Made by a program: the position numbers and the translations under genes. The notes under the pieces are model-generated. The model was given only the letters and a program-made list of their open reading frames with translations, searched no databases and had not been told where the DNA came from. This document shows, piece by piece, positions 53,969-63,198 of a DNA stretch of 64,000 nucleotides (position 1 is the first letter of the stretch; every line of letters starts with the position of its first letter). This DNA comes from CAVVYA01 sp963752345 (lineage in GTDB: Bacteria; Pseudomonadota; Alphaproteobacteria; SMXQ01). The stretch covers positions 124,001-188,000 of the forward strand of contig CAVVYA010000006.1 in assembly GCA_963752345.1 (NCBI GenBank), in the 5' to 3' direction.

Positions 53969-54453
53969 CTGGGATCAGGCCGCAGACCGGACCAGCTCAG
54001 ACAGAGCAGATCAGACAGAGCAGGCAGAGCAAACAGGCACCACTTCGCCGCCCAGTATCTCCCCCTCGACGCGCCAACACCTCCCCCTTGACGGGGAGGC
54101 CGCGCAGTATGCGCGGGTGGGGGTGGAGCAGGTGCACAGGTACTGTCGACATCGTCGGCGCCCCCCACCCCGACCCTCCCCCGCAAGGGGGGAGGGGGAT
54201 TAACTTGGGGCTCCCCGCCGGCGCACGCCCACGGCTCGGCCCGGCGACTGTCTGGCCGAAGGTGGGTTTTCCGCCGACGGAGTGTCCCACTCGCGAAAAT
54301 GGCGGTTTTCCAGGGTTTTTTGCCGGCCGGGCCGCTTGAAACCGGGCCTTTCGGCTTGACGGACTGGGCCGATTTGCTTACAAGACAGCCTCTTTCCGCC
54401 CCGTCCGCCACGGCCGGGGCGGCCTGTTTTAGCCGCCATCAAGGATTACGACC
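53969..54453. repeat. intergenic region with REP-like hairpins upstream of rpmB
   Basis: 485 bp without a gene. It contains short CAGACAGAGCAG-type direct repeats (53990-54035), a CCTCCCC / GGGGAGG hairpin near 54080-54099, and a CCCTCCCCC / GGGGGAGGG hairpin at 54174-54196. These are typical extragenic palindromes. The last 100 bp hold the rpmB promoter. Confidence 0.6.
54356..54384 (+). promoter_or_regulatory. rpmB promoter
   Basis: -35 TTGACG at 54356-54361, 17-bp spacer, -10 TACAAG at 54379-54384, 69 bp before the start codon. Confidence 0.6.
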
Positions 54454-54750
54454 ATGTCGCGACGTTGCGGAGTGACCGGCAAAGGCGTGATGACTGGCCA
54501 TAATGTCAGCCACGCCAACAACAAGAGCCCCCGGAAGTTCCTGCCCAACCTGCAGCGGACCTCGATGCTGAGCGATGCGCTGGGTCAGATGATCCGGCTG
54601 CGCCTGTCGACCAACGCGATCCGCACCATCGAGCGCAACGGCGGCCTCGACGCCTATCTGCTCAAGGCGCGCAGCGACCGGCTGTCGCCGGAAGTCCGCC
54701 GCATCAAGGTGCGCATCCAGCGCCGGATCGAAGCCAAGGCGGCCGCCTAA
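54454..54750 (+). CDS. rpmB: 50S ribosomal protein L28
   Basis: 98 residues, standard length. MSRRCGVTGKGVMTGHNVSH is the L28 signature with the basic body SRRIKVRIQRRI-like at the C terminus. It is monocistronic, with its own promoter and terminator. Confidence 0.97.
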   Translation: MSRRCGVTGKGVMTGHNVSHANNKSPRKFLPNLQRTSMLSDALGQMIRLRLSTNAIRTIERNGGLDAYLLKARSDRLSPEVRRIKVRIQRRIEAKAAA

Positions 54751-54795
54751 ACTTCTGCGGCAGCGCTTCGGCGCGGCAGGCGGAACGCGAACAAG

Positions 54796-54824
54796 AAAAG
54801 GCCGGGCATATGCCCGGCCTTTTT
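54796..54824. terminator. bidirectional terminator after rpmB
   Basis: Perfect palindrome with arms AAAAGGCCGGGCAT and its complement, T run following; it separates rpmB from the convergent dienelactone hydrolase gene. Confidence 0.88.
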
Positions 54825-54841
54825 CGCGTCCGGCGGCTCGA

Positions 54842-55708
54842 TCAGGCCCTCAAATTCTCTTTGAAGAATTCGACCGTGCGTTTCCAGGCCAGGTCCGCCG
54901 ATTCCTTGTGGTAGCGGTCCGGGCTGGTGTCGGCGTTGAAGGAATGCTGTGCGCCTTCGTAGACGTAGAGCGTGTGTTTCTTGTTGTTCTTCTTGAGGGC
55001 TTCCTCGAAACCGGGGATGCCCGCGTTGACGTTTTTATCGAGCGCGCCGTAATGCGCCATGATCGGCGCGCGGATCTTGGCGACGTCTTCCGCAGCAGGG
55101 ACGCGCCCATAATAGGGCACCGCAGCGTCGAGTTCGGGCGAATGCACGGCCAACTGATTGACGGCCGTGCCGCCGGCGCAAAAGCCGACAGCACCGACTT
55201 TGCCGTTGGCTTCCGGGTGCTTTTTCAGGAACTGCACCAGCGCGACCAGGTCCCGTGTCGCCACCTCTTTGTCCAATTTCACGAAAAGCTCGCGCGCAGC
55301 GTCCTGGTCCGCCGGCGTGCCGCCAAGCGGCGACAGCGAATCGATCGCGACGGCGAGGAAGCCTTCGAGGGCCATGCGACGAGCGACATCCTCGATATGC
55401 GGGTTGATGCCGCGGTTTTCGTGGATGACGATCACCGCCCCCAACTTGCCGGCGCCTTTGGGCTTCGCCTGGTAAGCCCGCACGTCGCCTGAGGAGCCTT
55501 TGAAGGTGATGCGCTTGATCTCGAGCCGGCTGTCGTCGGCCGGCGTGATGGCGGCGAGCGCGTAGTTGGGGCCGAGCATCGGCAGAATAGTCATCGCGGC
55601 CGTGGCGCTGCCCGTCAGGATGGCCAAACGCTCCAGAAACAGGCGACGGTCCATCCGCGAATGGGTGAAGTCGTCGTATAGGTCGATGACGCGCTGGTCG
55701 ATCGTCAT
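54842..55708 (-). CDS. dienelactone hydrolase-family protein, copy 1
   Basis: 288 residues. An N-terminal segment with DRRLFLERLAILTGSATAAM resembles a Tat/uncleaved signal and suggests export. The alpha/beta-hydrolase core has VIVIHENRGINPHIEDVARR, the nucleophile Cys in GAVGFCAGG, and the His in EGAQHSFNAD. It hydrolyses lactone or ester bonds. The start MTIDQRV at 55708 is chosen as the match to copy 2. It lies 68 bp downstream of copy 2, same strand. Confidence 0.88.
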   Translation of the reverse strand: MTIDQRVIDLYDDFTHSRMDRRLFLERLAILTGSATAAMTILPMLGPNYALAAITPADDSRLEIKRITFKGSSGDVRAYQAKPKGAGKLGAVIVIHENRGINPHIEDVARRMALEGFLAVAIDSLSPLGGTPADQDAARELFVKLDKEVATRDLVALVQFLKKHPEANGKVGAVGFCAGGTAVNQLAVHSPELDAAVPYYGRVPAAEDVAKIRAPIMAHYGALDKNVNAGIPGFEEALKKNNKKHTLYVYEGAQHSFNADTSPDRYHKESADLAWKRTVEFFKENLRA

Positions 55709-55775
55709 GCGGTTCTCCCTGTCCGTACGCAAGGAAGGCCGGAAATTCCGGCCTTCCCGCGGCGAGTGGGTCCGG

Positions 55776-56642
55776 TCAAGCCTTCAGGTTCGACTTCAGG
55801 AAGTCCACCGTGCGCTTCCACGCAAGATCGGCGGACGGCTTGTGGTAGCGGTCCGGGCTGGTGTCGGAGTTGAACGCGTGGTTGGCGCCTTCGTAGACGT
55901 GAATCTCGTATTTCTTGTTGTTCTTCTTCAGGGCTTCTTCGAAATCGGGAATGCCCGCGTTGATGTTCTTATCCAACGCGCCGTAATGGGCGAGGATTGG
56001 CGCTTGGATCTTGGCGACATCCTCGGACGCCGGAGGGCGACCGTAATAGGGCACCACCGCGTCAACTTCCGGCGAATGGACCGCCACTTGGTTCGCGATC
56101 TCGCCGCCCGCGCAGAAGCCGACGACCCCCACCTTGCCATTGCCTTCCGGGGACTTCGACAGCACGGCCACCAGGGGCACGACATTCGTGTGCAGCGACT
56201 TGCGATCGAGCTTGGCGAAGGCTTCGCGCTGCTCGTCGTCGGTCGGCGGCGTGCCGCCGATCGGCGACAGCAGGTCGGGGGCCACGGCGAGGAAGCCTTC
56301 GAGCGCCATGCGGCGCGTGACATCCTCGATATGCGCATTGAGGCCGCGGTTCTCGTGGATGACGATCACCGCCGGCAGCTTGCCCGCGCCCTTGGGCTTC
56401 GCCTGATAGGCTTTGATGTCGCCGGTGGCGCCCTTGTAGGTGATCGTCTTGATCTCGAGCCGGCTGTCGTTTTCCGGCACGATCGCCGCCAACGCGTAGT
56501 TGGGGCCGAGCAGGGGCAGCACGGCCATGGCGGCCGCGGCGCTGCCGGTCAAGGTGACAAGGCGCTCGAGAAAGACGCGGCGATCGAGCGGCGCGTGGGT
56601 GTATTCGTCATAGAGGTCGATGATGGGCTGTTCGATACGCAT
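55776..56642 (-). CDS. dienelactone hydrolase-family protein, copy 2
   Basis: 288 residues, closely similar to copy 1 along its whole length: same opening (IDLYDEYTHAPLDRRVFLERL), HENRG, Cys nucleophile in GVVGFCAGG, and ANHAFNSDTSPDRYHK. The pair is a tandem duplication. The start at 56642 (MRIEQP) has GGGAGA upstream on the minus strand. Confidence 0.88.
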   Translation of the reverse strand: MRIEQPIIDLYDEYTHAPLDRRVFLERLVTLTGSAAAAMAVLPLLGPNYALAAIVPENDSRLEIKTITYKGATGDIKAYQAKPKGAGKLPAVIVIHENRGLNAHIEDVTRRMALEGFLAVAPDLLSPIGGTPPTDDEQREAFAKLDRKSLHTNVVPLVAVLSKSPEGNGKVGVVGFCAGGEIANQVAVHSPEVDAVVPYYGRPPASEDVAKIQAPILAHYGALDKNINAGIPDFEEALKKNNKKYEIHVYEGANHAFNSDTSPDRYHKPSADLAWKRTVDFLKSNLKA

Positions 56643-56819
56643 TGGCCTCGTCTCCCTTGGCGTTCTGGCGCTATATTTTATGCGCAACGCGGCACTGACC
56701 GAGGCCGAAACGTTAACAGAACGGGGTGATGTCCGCCAGACGGCCCCCGGTTGGGCAGGATCAACTCGTTGTGAGCCGCCCGTTTGCGGGACGGTGAGCG
56801 CGCGGTTCGCTTAGATAGC

Positions 56820-58740
56820 TTATGAGCGCGAGGCGCGCGGCGGCGCGGCGGATTTGCGCGCGGCCGGGCGAAGCTGTTGCTGGCGGATGCGCAATTCCTC
56901 GTCGCGGCCGCGCATCGACTTCTCGTCCTCGTCGAACAGCTCGGCGAGCTTTTCCATCATGGTGCTGCCCAATTGCTCGGCATCGACGATGGTCACGGCC
57001 CGGCGATAGTAGCGCGTCACGTCGTGGCCGATGCCGATGGCGACGAGCTGCACCGGCGAATAGCTTTCGATCCAGTCGATGACGCGGCGCAGATGCTGCT
57101 CGAGATAGTTGCCGGGGTTGACCGACAGGGTGGAATCGTCGACCGGCGCGCCGTCGGAAATCACCATCAGGATGCGGCGCTGCTCGGGCCGCCCGACGAT
57201 GCGGTTGTGCGCCCACAGCAGCGCTTCGCCGTCGATGTTCTCCTTGAGCAATCCCTCGCGCAGCATGAGGCCGAGATTCTTGCGGGTGCGGCGCCACGGC
57301 GCGTCGGCGGCCTTGTAGATGATATGGCGCAGGTCGTTGAGGCGGCCGGGCTGGGCCGGCTTGCCGGCGGAGAGCCAGCGTTCGCGCGACTGGCCGCCCT
57401 TCCAGGCCCGCGTGGTGAAGCCGAGGATCTCGACCTTGACGCCGCAGCGCTCGAGCGTGCGCGCGAGAATATCGGCGCTCATGGCGGCCAGCGTGATCGG
57501 GCGGCCGCGCATCGAGCCGGAATTGTCGATCAGCAGCGTCACCACGGTGTCGCGGAAGTCGGTTTCCTTTTCCTGCTTGTAGGACAGGGAATAGACCGGA
57601 TTGACGATGACGCGGGCGAGACGCGCGGTGTCGAGCATGCCCTCGTCGAGGTCGAAGCTCCAGGTGCGCGCCTGCTTGGCCATCAGTTTGCGCTGCAGCC
57701 GGTTGGCGAGCCGGCCGATGACGCTCTGCAGGTGCGCGAGCTGATTGTCGAGGTGGGTGCGCAGCCGGCTCATTTCCGAGGCGTCGCACAGGTCGGCGGC
57801 GTCGATGACCTCGTCGAACGCGGTGGTAAAGGGGCGGTAAGTGTTCTGGTCGCCGTTGTTCCAGCGGTTCTGCGGCATCCAGCGCATGTCGGGCGGCATG
57901 CCGTCGCCTTCGCCCTGGCCGGCGCTCATGTCGTCCATGGCGTCCTCGGCCGCGCCTTCCTCGCCCTGGTCTTCCTTGGTCGCGGTTTTCTCGCTCGAGG
58001 TCGTGTCGGAGGAATTCGGCCGATTGCGAATCCATTCCCTCGTTTTGGTCCTCGCTCTGCTCTTCCTGCTCGCCCTGGCTGTCGGCGTCCGATTCCATCT
58101 CCTCGAGCGACTCGTCGTCGCCCAGCGACAGGTCGGAGATCATCTTGCGCAGCGCCTTGGCGAACAGCACCTGGTCGCCGATATGCTTGTCGAGATCGGC
58201 GAAATCCTTGCCGGCGCGCGAATCGACCCAGGTGCGCCATTCGTCGACCATGGCACGCGCGCTTTCGGGCGGCAGCCGGCCGGTGAGCTTCTCGCGCACC
58301 ATCATGCCGATCACTTCCGGCACGGGCACGTTGCTGTATTCGTTGACGCGGTTGTAGACGACGCCTTTGACGCGCTCGGTCAGCGCCGCGTCGAGATTGG
58401 CGGCGACGCCTTCCATGCGGCGGGCGCCGAGTGCTTCGCAGCGCGCCTGTTCGACCTCGTTGAAGATCTTGCGTGCGGCATCGCCGGAGGGCATCTGCCG
58501 CGCATGCAGCGACTCGTCGTGATAGCGCAGCTTGAGCGACAGGGAATCCGCCTGGCCGCGGATCTTGGCGACTTCTTCCGTCGGCAGGTTTCGCGACGGT
58601 GGCTGCAGCCGCGCCCGCAGGCCGCGCACCCGCGGCTGGTCGGGCGTGAAGTCGACCGCCAGTTCCGGCTTGTGCGACACCGCGCGCATGGTGGCGGCGG
58701 TGACGCGCTTGAAGGCTTCGGCTGGGCTGTCTTTGGTCAT
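56820..58740 (-). CDS. cobT: cobaltochelatase subunit CobT, frameshifted
   Basis: About 639 residues. The N-terminal part (MTKDSPAEAFKRVTAATMRAV) leads through a very acidic linker (EEMESDADSQGEQEEQSED) to a C-terminal VWA domain with the MIDAS motif LLIDNSGSMRG. One extra base near 58011 shifts the frame inside the linker; the corrected linker is AEFSDTTSSEKTATKED and runs on to 56820. With CobS it forms the AAA+ chaperone that helps CobN insert cobalt in the aerobic B12 route. CobN is not in the window. Confidence 0.93.
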
Positions 58741-58765
58741 GGGCGAGCCGCGATCCGGGTTGCGC

Positions 58766-59782
58766 TCAGATCATCGCGATCTGTCCGGCGCTTTCCGGCA
58801 ATTCCTGATCGAAGCAGCGCTGATAGTATTCAGCCACCGTGGCGCGCTCGACCTCGTCGCACTTGTTCAGGAAGGTGAGCCGGAATGCAAATCCTATGTC
58901 ATTGAATATCTTGGCATTTTCCGCCCATGTGATGACCGTGCGCGGCGACATGACGGTGGAAATGTCGCCGGCGATGAAGCCCGCCCGCGTCAGATCGGCG
59001 AGCGATACCATATTGCCGATGATCTGGCGCCCTTCCTCGCTGTCGTAGCTCGGCACCTTGGCGAGGATGATCTTCATTTCCTCGTCGTGCGGCAGATAGT
59101 TCAGGGTCGCGACGATGTTCCAGCGGTCGAGTTGGCCCTGGTTGAGCTGCTGGGTGCCGTGATAGAGGCCGGTGGTGTCGCCGAGGCCGACCGTGTTGGC
59201 GGTCGAGAACAGGCGAAAGGATTTGTGCGGCCGGATCACCCGGTTCTGGTCGACCAGGGTCAGGCGGCCGTCGACCTCCAGCACGCGCTGGATGACGAAC
59301 ATCACATCCGGGCGGCCCGCGTCGTATTCGTCGAACACCAGCGCGGTCGGCGACTGCAGCGCCCACGGCAGGATGCCTTCGCGGTATTCGGTGACCTGCT
59401 TGCCGTCGCGCAACACGATCGCGTCCTTGCCCAGCAGATCGATGCGGCTGATATGGCTGTCGAGGTTGACGCGCACGCAGGGCCAGTTGAGCCGGGCCGC
59501 GACCTGCTCGATGTGGGTCGACTTGCCGGTGCCGTGGTAGCCCTGGATCATGACGCGGCGGTTGTAGGCAAAGCCCGCCAGGATCGCCAAGGTGGTGTTG
59601 TGGTCGAAGTGATAGGCCTCGTCCACATCGGGCACGTGCTCGCTGCCCTCGCTGAACGCCGGCACCATCATATCGCTATTGATGCCGAACGCTTGGCGAA
59701 CCGAGATTTCGATATCGGGGTTTTCGATCGGATGACGCGAGGGCGTATTCGTCAATGGGGTGTTCGTGGCTGTGCTCGTCAT
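58766..59782 (-). CDS. cobS: cobaltochelatase subunit CobS (AAA+ ATPase)
   Basis: 338 residues. Walker A is GYHGTGKST, Walker B region ALVFDEYDAGRPDVM, sensor FRLFSTANTVGLGDTTG. It is the ATPase partner of CobT, and the gene is directly upstream of cobT (25 bp), same operon. Confidence 0.96.
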   Translation of the reverse strand: MTSTATNTPLTNTPSRHPIENPDIEISVRQAFGINSDMMVPAFSEGSEHVPDVDEAYHFDHNTTLAILAGFAYNRRVMIQGYHGTGKSTHIEQVAARLNWPCVRVNLDSHISRIDLLGKDAIVLRDGKQVTEYREGILPWALQSPTALVFDEYDAGRPDVMFVIQRVLEVDGRLTLVDQNRVIRPHKSFRLFSTANTVGLGDTTGLYHGTQQLNQGQLDRWNIVATLNYLPHDEEMKIILAKVPSYDSEEGRQIIGNMVSLADLTRAGFIAGDISTVMSPRTVITWAENAKIFNDIGFAFRLTFLNKCDEVERATVAEYYQRCFDQELPESAGQIAMI

Positions 59783-59828
59783 TCAAACCATTTCCGCTGT
59801 TGCGCCAGTAACTACCCCGAGGCCGCCA

Positions 59829-60518
59829 TCAAGGGAGGCTGACGCTGTTTTTAAGGGTCGCATAGGCCTGGTTGACCAATTTTAACCGCTCTTCCGATGC
59901 TTTGTCGCCCCCATTGGCATCCGGGTGAAATCGCTTCACGAGTTCCTTGTAGCGGGCCTTCAAGGTGGCCAGGCTGAGCGGCTGGCTCAGGCCCAGGGTG
60001 TCGAGGGCCTGGATTTCGTCGTCGCGCGCCCGGTAACGTCTCTGGAAGCCGGCCCCGGCCTCCGCCCGATCGCCCTTGGCGCGCCGGGCAGCCTCGCCAA
60101 ACAGGCCGAAATCGTCCCGGACGTGGGCAAACGGGTCGCCGCCAGGCCGCGGGCCGGACCACCGCGGCCCGGAGGCCCGGCGGCCGTTCTCGGTGCCGGC
60201 CGCGCCAAACGGGTCCTTCTTGGCCGCCTCGGGCGTGTTGGCGCTCAGCCGGCCGAGCGGCCAGGTCGGGCGCCAGCCGACGATGTCGCGCTCCACATGG
60301 GCCTCGATCTCTTTCTGCGACATGCCGGCGAAATAGTCCCAGGACCGGTTGTACTCGCGGATATGGTCGAGGCAGAGCCAGATATGCTGATCGAGTTCCT
60401 GACGCGAACGGGGCGCCCGGTAGTTTCCTTCGGCGGCGCACGCCGGGAAGGCGCAACCGCGCAAGCCTTCGCTCGGCGGCTCCTGGATCTGGTAAAACTT
60501 CGAACGCGCTCTGGGCAT
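59829..60518 (-). CDS. J-domain (DnaJ-like) protein
   Basis: 229 residues. The J domain is at the C terminus, from LDTLGLSQPLSLATLKARYKEL with HPD in KRFHPDANGGD, instead of the usual N-terminal place. The N-terminal half has two cysteines in GCAFPACAAEG and LCLDHIREYNRSWDYFAG. It would stimulate DnaK on an unknown client. This form commonly sits beside cobS in alphaproteobacteria. Confidence 0.9.
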   Translation of the reverse strand: MPRARSKFYQIQEPPSEGLRGCAFPACAAEGNYRAPRSRQELDQHIWLCLDHIREYNRSWDYFAGMSQKEIEAHVERDIVGWRPTWPLGRLSANTPEAAKKDPFGAAGTENGRRASGPRWSGPRPGGDPFAHVRDDFGLFGEAARRAKGDRAEAGAGFQRRYRARDDEIQALDTLGLSQPLSLATLKARYKELVKRFHPDANGGDKASEERLKLVNQAYATLKNSVSLP

Positions 60519-60642
60519 TGTTAAAATATGAGGCGTCAGGTGACGCGGCGCAAGCACGGCCGCAGGTCAGGCATTGTCGGTCGTCACGCTTAACGGAACC
60601 TTAGCCGGCGTTTGAGCCGCCACGGGCATCCGGCAATGATCG

Positions 60643-61575
60643 TCAGCCTTCTTTCGCCGCCTCGCGGCTGACCAGCACGAGGCCCAGGGTGATGAATGCC
60701 AGGCCGGCGACATTTTCCACGGTGATGGGTTCGCCCAGCACCAAGGTCGCGAAAATCACCCCGGCCACCGGCACGCCCAAGCTGCCCATGGAGGACGCGA
60801 TGGCGGGTAAGCCGCGATTGACCGAAATCCACGCCCACAGGGCGAATGCGGTGGCAATCGGGCCGTTGTAGGCGAGGATGGCGGTCAATGCCGGCGACCA
60901 GTGAATCGGCTGACCATGCTCGAGCGCGACGGCGAGCAGGGCGGTCGGCACGAAGCCGACGAGCAATTGCCAGGGTGCCAGTGCCAAAGCCGATTGTTTC
61001 CATCTGTGCGCCCGCACGTGCAGGATGCTGATGGCCCAGGACAGCGCGCCCAACAGCAGATAGATGTTGCCCATGACGACCGCGCCGTCGCTCCAGTCGA
61101 AGCCCGCTGGATTGAACATGACCGCCACGCCCGCGACTCCGCACAGCACGCCGATCATCTTGTTCCAACTGAAGCGCTCGCCGAGCAGCCAGATGGCGGC
61201 CGGAGTCACCCAGATCATGGTGGTGTAGCTCAGGATCGCCGAGCGCGAGGCTTCGACCTCCTGCAGCCCGAGATTGACGAATATGAGAAAGCCGGCAAGC
61301 TGCAGCAGGCCGACGCTCCATACCACCGGCATGTCCTGGCGCGACGGCAGGGAGAGTTCGCCGCGCATGGCGAGCAATGCGAACAGCGTCAGCGCTCCGA
61401 GTCCCATGCGAAAGGCAGCGAAGGTGAGCGGCGCCATATATTCCAGGCCGATCTTCATGATCGGCCAATTCGCGCCCCACACCAGGATGACGGCCAGGAG
61501 CAGCAGAAACGCGCTGTGGCGGCTCGGCTGAGGCGAGTAAGCGGACGCGGCGCCGGACGGGCCTGTGGGTGGCAT
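60643..61575 (-). CDS. EamA/DMT-family transporter
   Basis: About 310 residues, ten membrane helices in two EamA repeats: VILVWGANWPIMKIGLEYMAP in the first, FALWAWISVNRGLPAIASS and VLGEPITVENVAG in the second. Drug/metabolite exporters of this family move amino acids or other small molecules. The start at 61575 (MPPTGPS) avoids the longer read-through. It is divergent from bolA. Confidence 0.88.
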   Translation of the reverse strand: MPPTGPSGAASAYSPQPSRHSAFLLLLAVILVWGANWPIMKIGLEYMAPLTFAAFRMGLGALTLFALLAMRGELSLPSRQDMPVVWSVGLLQLAGFLIFVNLGLQEVEASRSAILSYTTMIWVTPAAIWLLGERFSWNKMIGVLCGVAGVAVMFNPAGFDWSDGAVVMGNIYLLLGALSWAISILHVRAHRWKQSALALAPWQLLVGFVPTALLAVALEHGQPIHWSPALTAILAYNGPIATAFALWAWISVNRGLPAIASSMGSLGVPVAGVIFATLVLGEPITVENVAGLAFITLGLVLVSREAAKEG

Positions 61576-61676
61576 CGGGAATTTCGGGCTGTGGATTCTT
61601 GACAGGGGAGAGCACACATACCACGCTGCCGAGCGCGCCGAAAGAGCGGTCAATCTGCAGAAATGGAAGCCATGTC

Positions 61677-61976
61677 GTGAGCGTCGCCAATGACATCGAA
61701 AGCAAGATCAACGCCGCATTGAACCCTTTGCGACTGGAGATCGTTGATGAGTCGGCGCAGCATGCGGGTCATGCCGGCATGCGCGGCCATGCCAGAGAAG
61801 GCGGCGAGACTCACTTCCGTCTGACCATCGTCTCCAGTTCCTTCGAAGGCAAGTCGCGGGTGGCGCGGCAGCGGATGGTCTACGACGTGCTTTCCGGCGA
61901 GCTTGCCGCCGGTGTGCATGCGATCGCGATGACCACCCTGACGCCGGCCGAAGCGGCTCAGCGGTCCGCCCCGTGA
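61677..61976 (+). CDS. bolA: BolA-family protein
   Basis: 99 residues starting at GTG 61677 with GGAAG upstream. The BolA fold is seen in ESKINAALNPLRLEIVDES, HAGHAGM, HFRLTIVSSSFEGKSRVARQRMVY, and ELAAGVHAIAMTTLTPAE. The family works with monothiol glutaredoxins in Fe-S cluster trafficking and stress response. The invariant His in GVHA is present. Confidence 0.93.
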   Translation: MSVANDIESKINAALNPLRLEIVDESAQHAGHAGMRGHAREGGETHFRLTIVSSSFEGKSRVARQRMVYDVLSGELAAGVHAIAMTTLTPAEAAQRSAP

Positions 61977-62064
61977 TGCGCGCGTCGACCAGGAAGGAAA
62001 CAAGTCAGGACGGCGGTCCGATCCTCGGGCCCCCGGGTGTCTCACGAAGAAGAAATCACCGCCT

Positions 62065-62442
62065 ATGCTTGTCAGTCGCAACGTCACCGTTTCGGGTCGC
62101 CGCACCAGCGTCAGGCTGGAACCCGAAATGTGGGACGGGCTCATGGAGATCTGCCGCCGCGAAGGCGTCAGCACCCATCAACTGACCACCCTCGTCGACC
62201 GTTGCCGTCACCGGTCCAGCCTGACTGCGAAGCTGCGCGTCTTCATCCTGGCGTATTTCCGTGCCGCCAGCACGGAAGCCGGCCACGCCCAGGTCGGCCA
62301 TGGCCGCGTGACGGCGAATCCCGCGACGCGCGGCGGTTCGGGCAGGCGGGTGCGTAAGGTGCCGGTCTTCACCGGCAACGACGCGCTCTATCAGGCTGTC
62401 TATTCCCAGATGGGCAAGCGCGAGTCGCACCGGTCGGAGTAG
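62065..62442 (+). CDS. ribbon-helix-helix domain protein
   Basis: 125 residues. The N-terminal RHH_4-type segment is RTSVRLEPEMWDGLMEICRR followed by EGVSTHQLTTLVD. The ~60-residue C-terminal tail is basic and not recognisable. Probably a small DNA-binding regulator; target unknown. Confidence 0.82.
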   Translation: MLVSRNVTVSGRRTSVRLEPEMWDGLMEICRREGVSTHQLTTLVDRCRHRSSLTAKLRVFILAYFRAASTEAGHAQVGHGRVTANPATRGGSGRRVRKVPVFTGNDALYQAVYSQMGKRESHRSE

Positions 62443-62533
62443 GCGCAGATCATTCGCGCGCCCGGCTCGACCGAGCATATTCAGCCGCGGATGCCCGCTT
62501 CGTTGCCCGGACGACGGAACGGGGTGGCCCCGT

Positions 62534-63100
62534 TCAGCTCTTCGGCCCGGTGTAGAATTCCGGCCAGCGTTTCTTGACGGCTTCGCCGTCGCTCGCCAGC
62601 GCATGACAGGTATCGATGCGCGCCGGCCGCTTGCCCTTGGCTTCTCCGGCGGCAACGCCGTCCGCCGATTTGACGCGCGATGGGCCCATGGTCTGGATCG
62701 CCACGGTGGCCATCGGCCCGAGCATCTCCACCAGATGGACACAGCCCTTCACGCCGCCGAGCAGGCCCTTGACCTTCATGAACCAGCCGGGCGCGATGCG
62801 CAGACCCTTCAGTACGGCGAAGTTCGGCGTGATCGCCGGGCAGGCGGCGAGCGGGCCCTTGTCGAGCGTCACCTCGATGTCGCGCACCAGCAGGGTATCG
62901 TCCAGCGTCAGACGGATCCACATGTCGTGCACCGGCGTGCCCGGCGTGATGGTGCCGCGGTGCTCGTTGTGGAACTCGTAGGTCTTGGTGTCCGTCATGT
63001 GGCCTTCGATGTCCCACAGGCCATCCTCGCGGCGGTAGCCGCGCATGTCGAACAGGCGGGTATGGCGATGCTCGCGGGGAACCGGTTCACTGAGCGGCAT
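62534..63100 (-). CDS. DUF2889 protein
   Basis: 188 residues with the DUF2889 pattern HTRLFDMRGYRREDGLWDIEG, HMTDTKTYEF, and GCVHLVEMLGPMATVAIQT. The function of the family is unknown. Confidence 0.9.
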   Translation of the reverse strand: MPLSEPVPREHRHTRLFDMRGYRREDGLWDIEGHMTDTKTYEFHNEHRGTITPGTPVHDMWIRLTLDDTLLVRDIEVTLDKGPLAACPAITPNFAVLKGLRIAPGWFMKVKGLLGGVKGCVHLVEMLGPMATVAIQTMGPSRVKSADGVAAGEAKGKRPARIDTCHALASDGEAVKKRWPEFYTGPKS

Positions 63101-63198
63101 GGCATCTCTCGAATACGGGGTCTGCGCGAATCATAGCGGTCGTCTTCCGGCGTCACAAGGGCGGCTCGGCGACGACTCTGCCGAGCAGCCCCCGCCGT

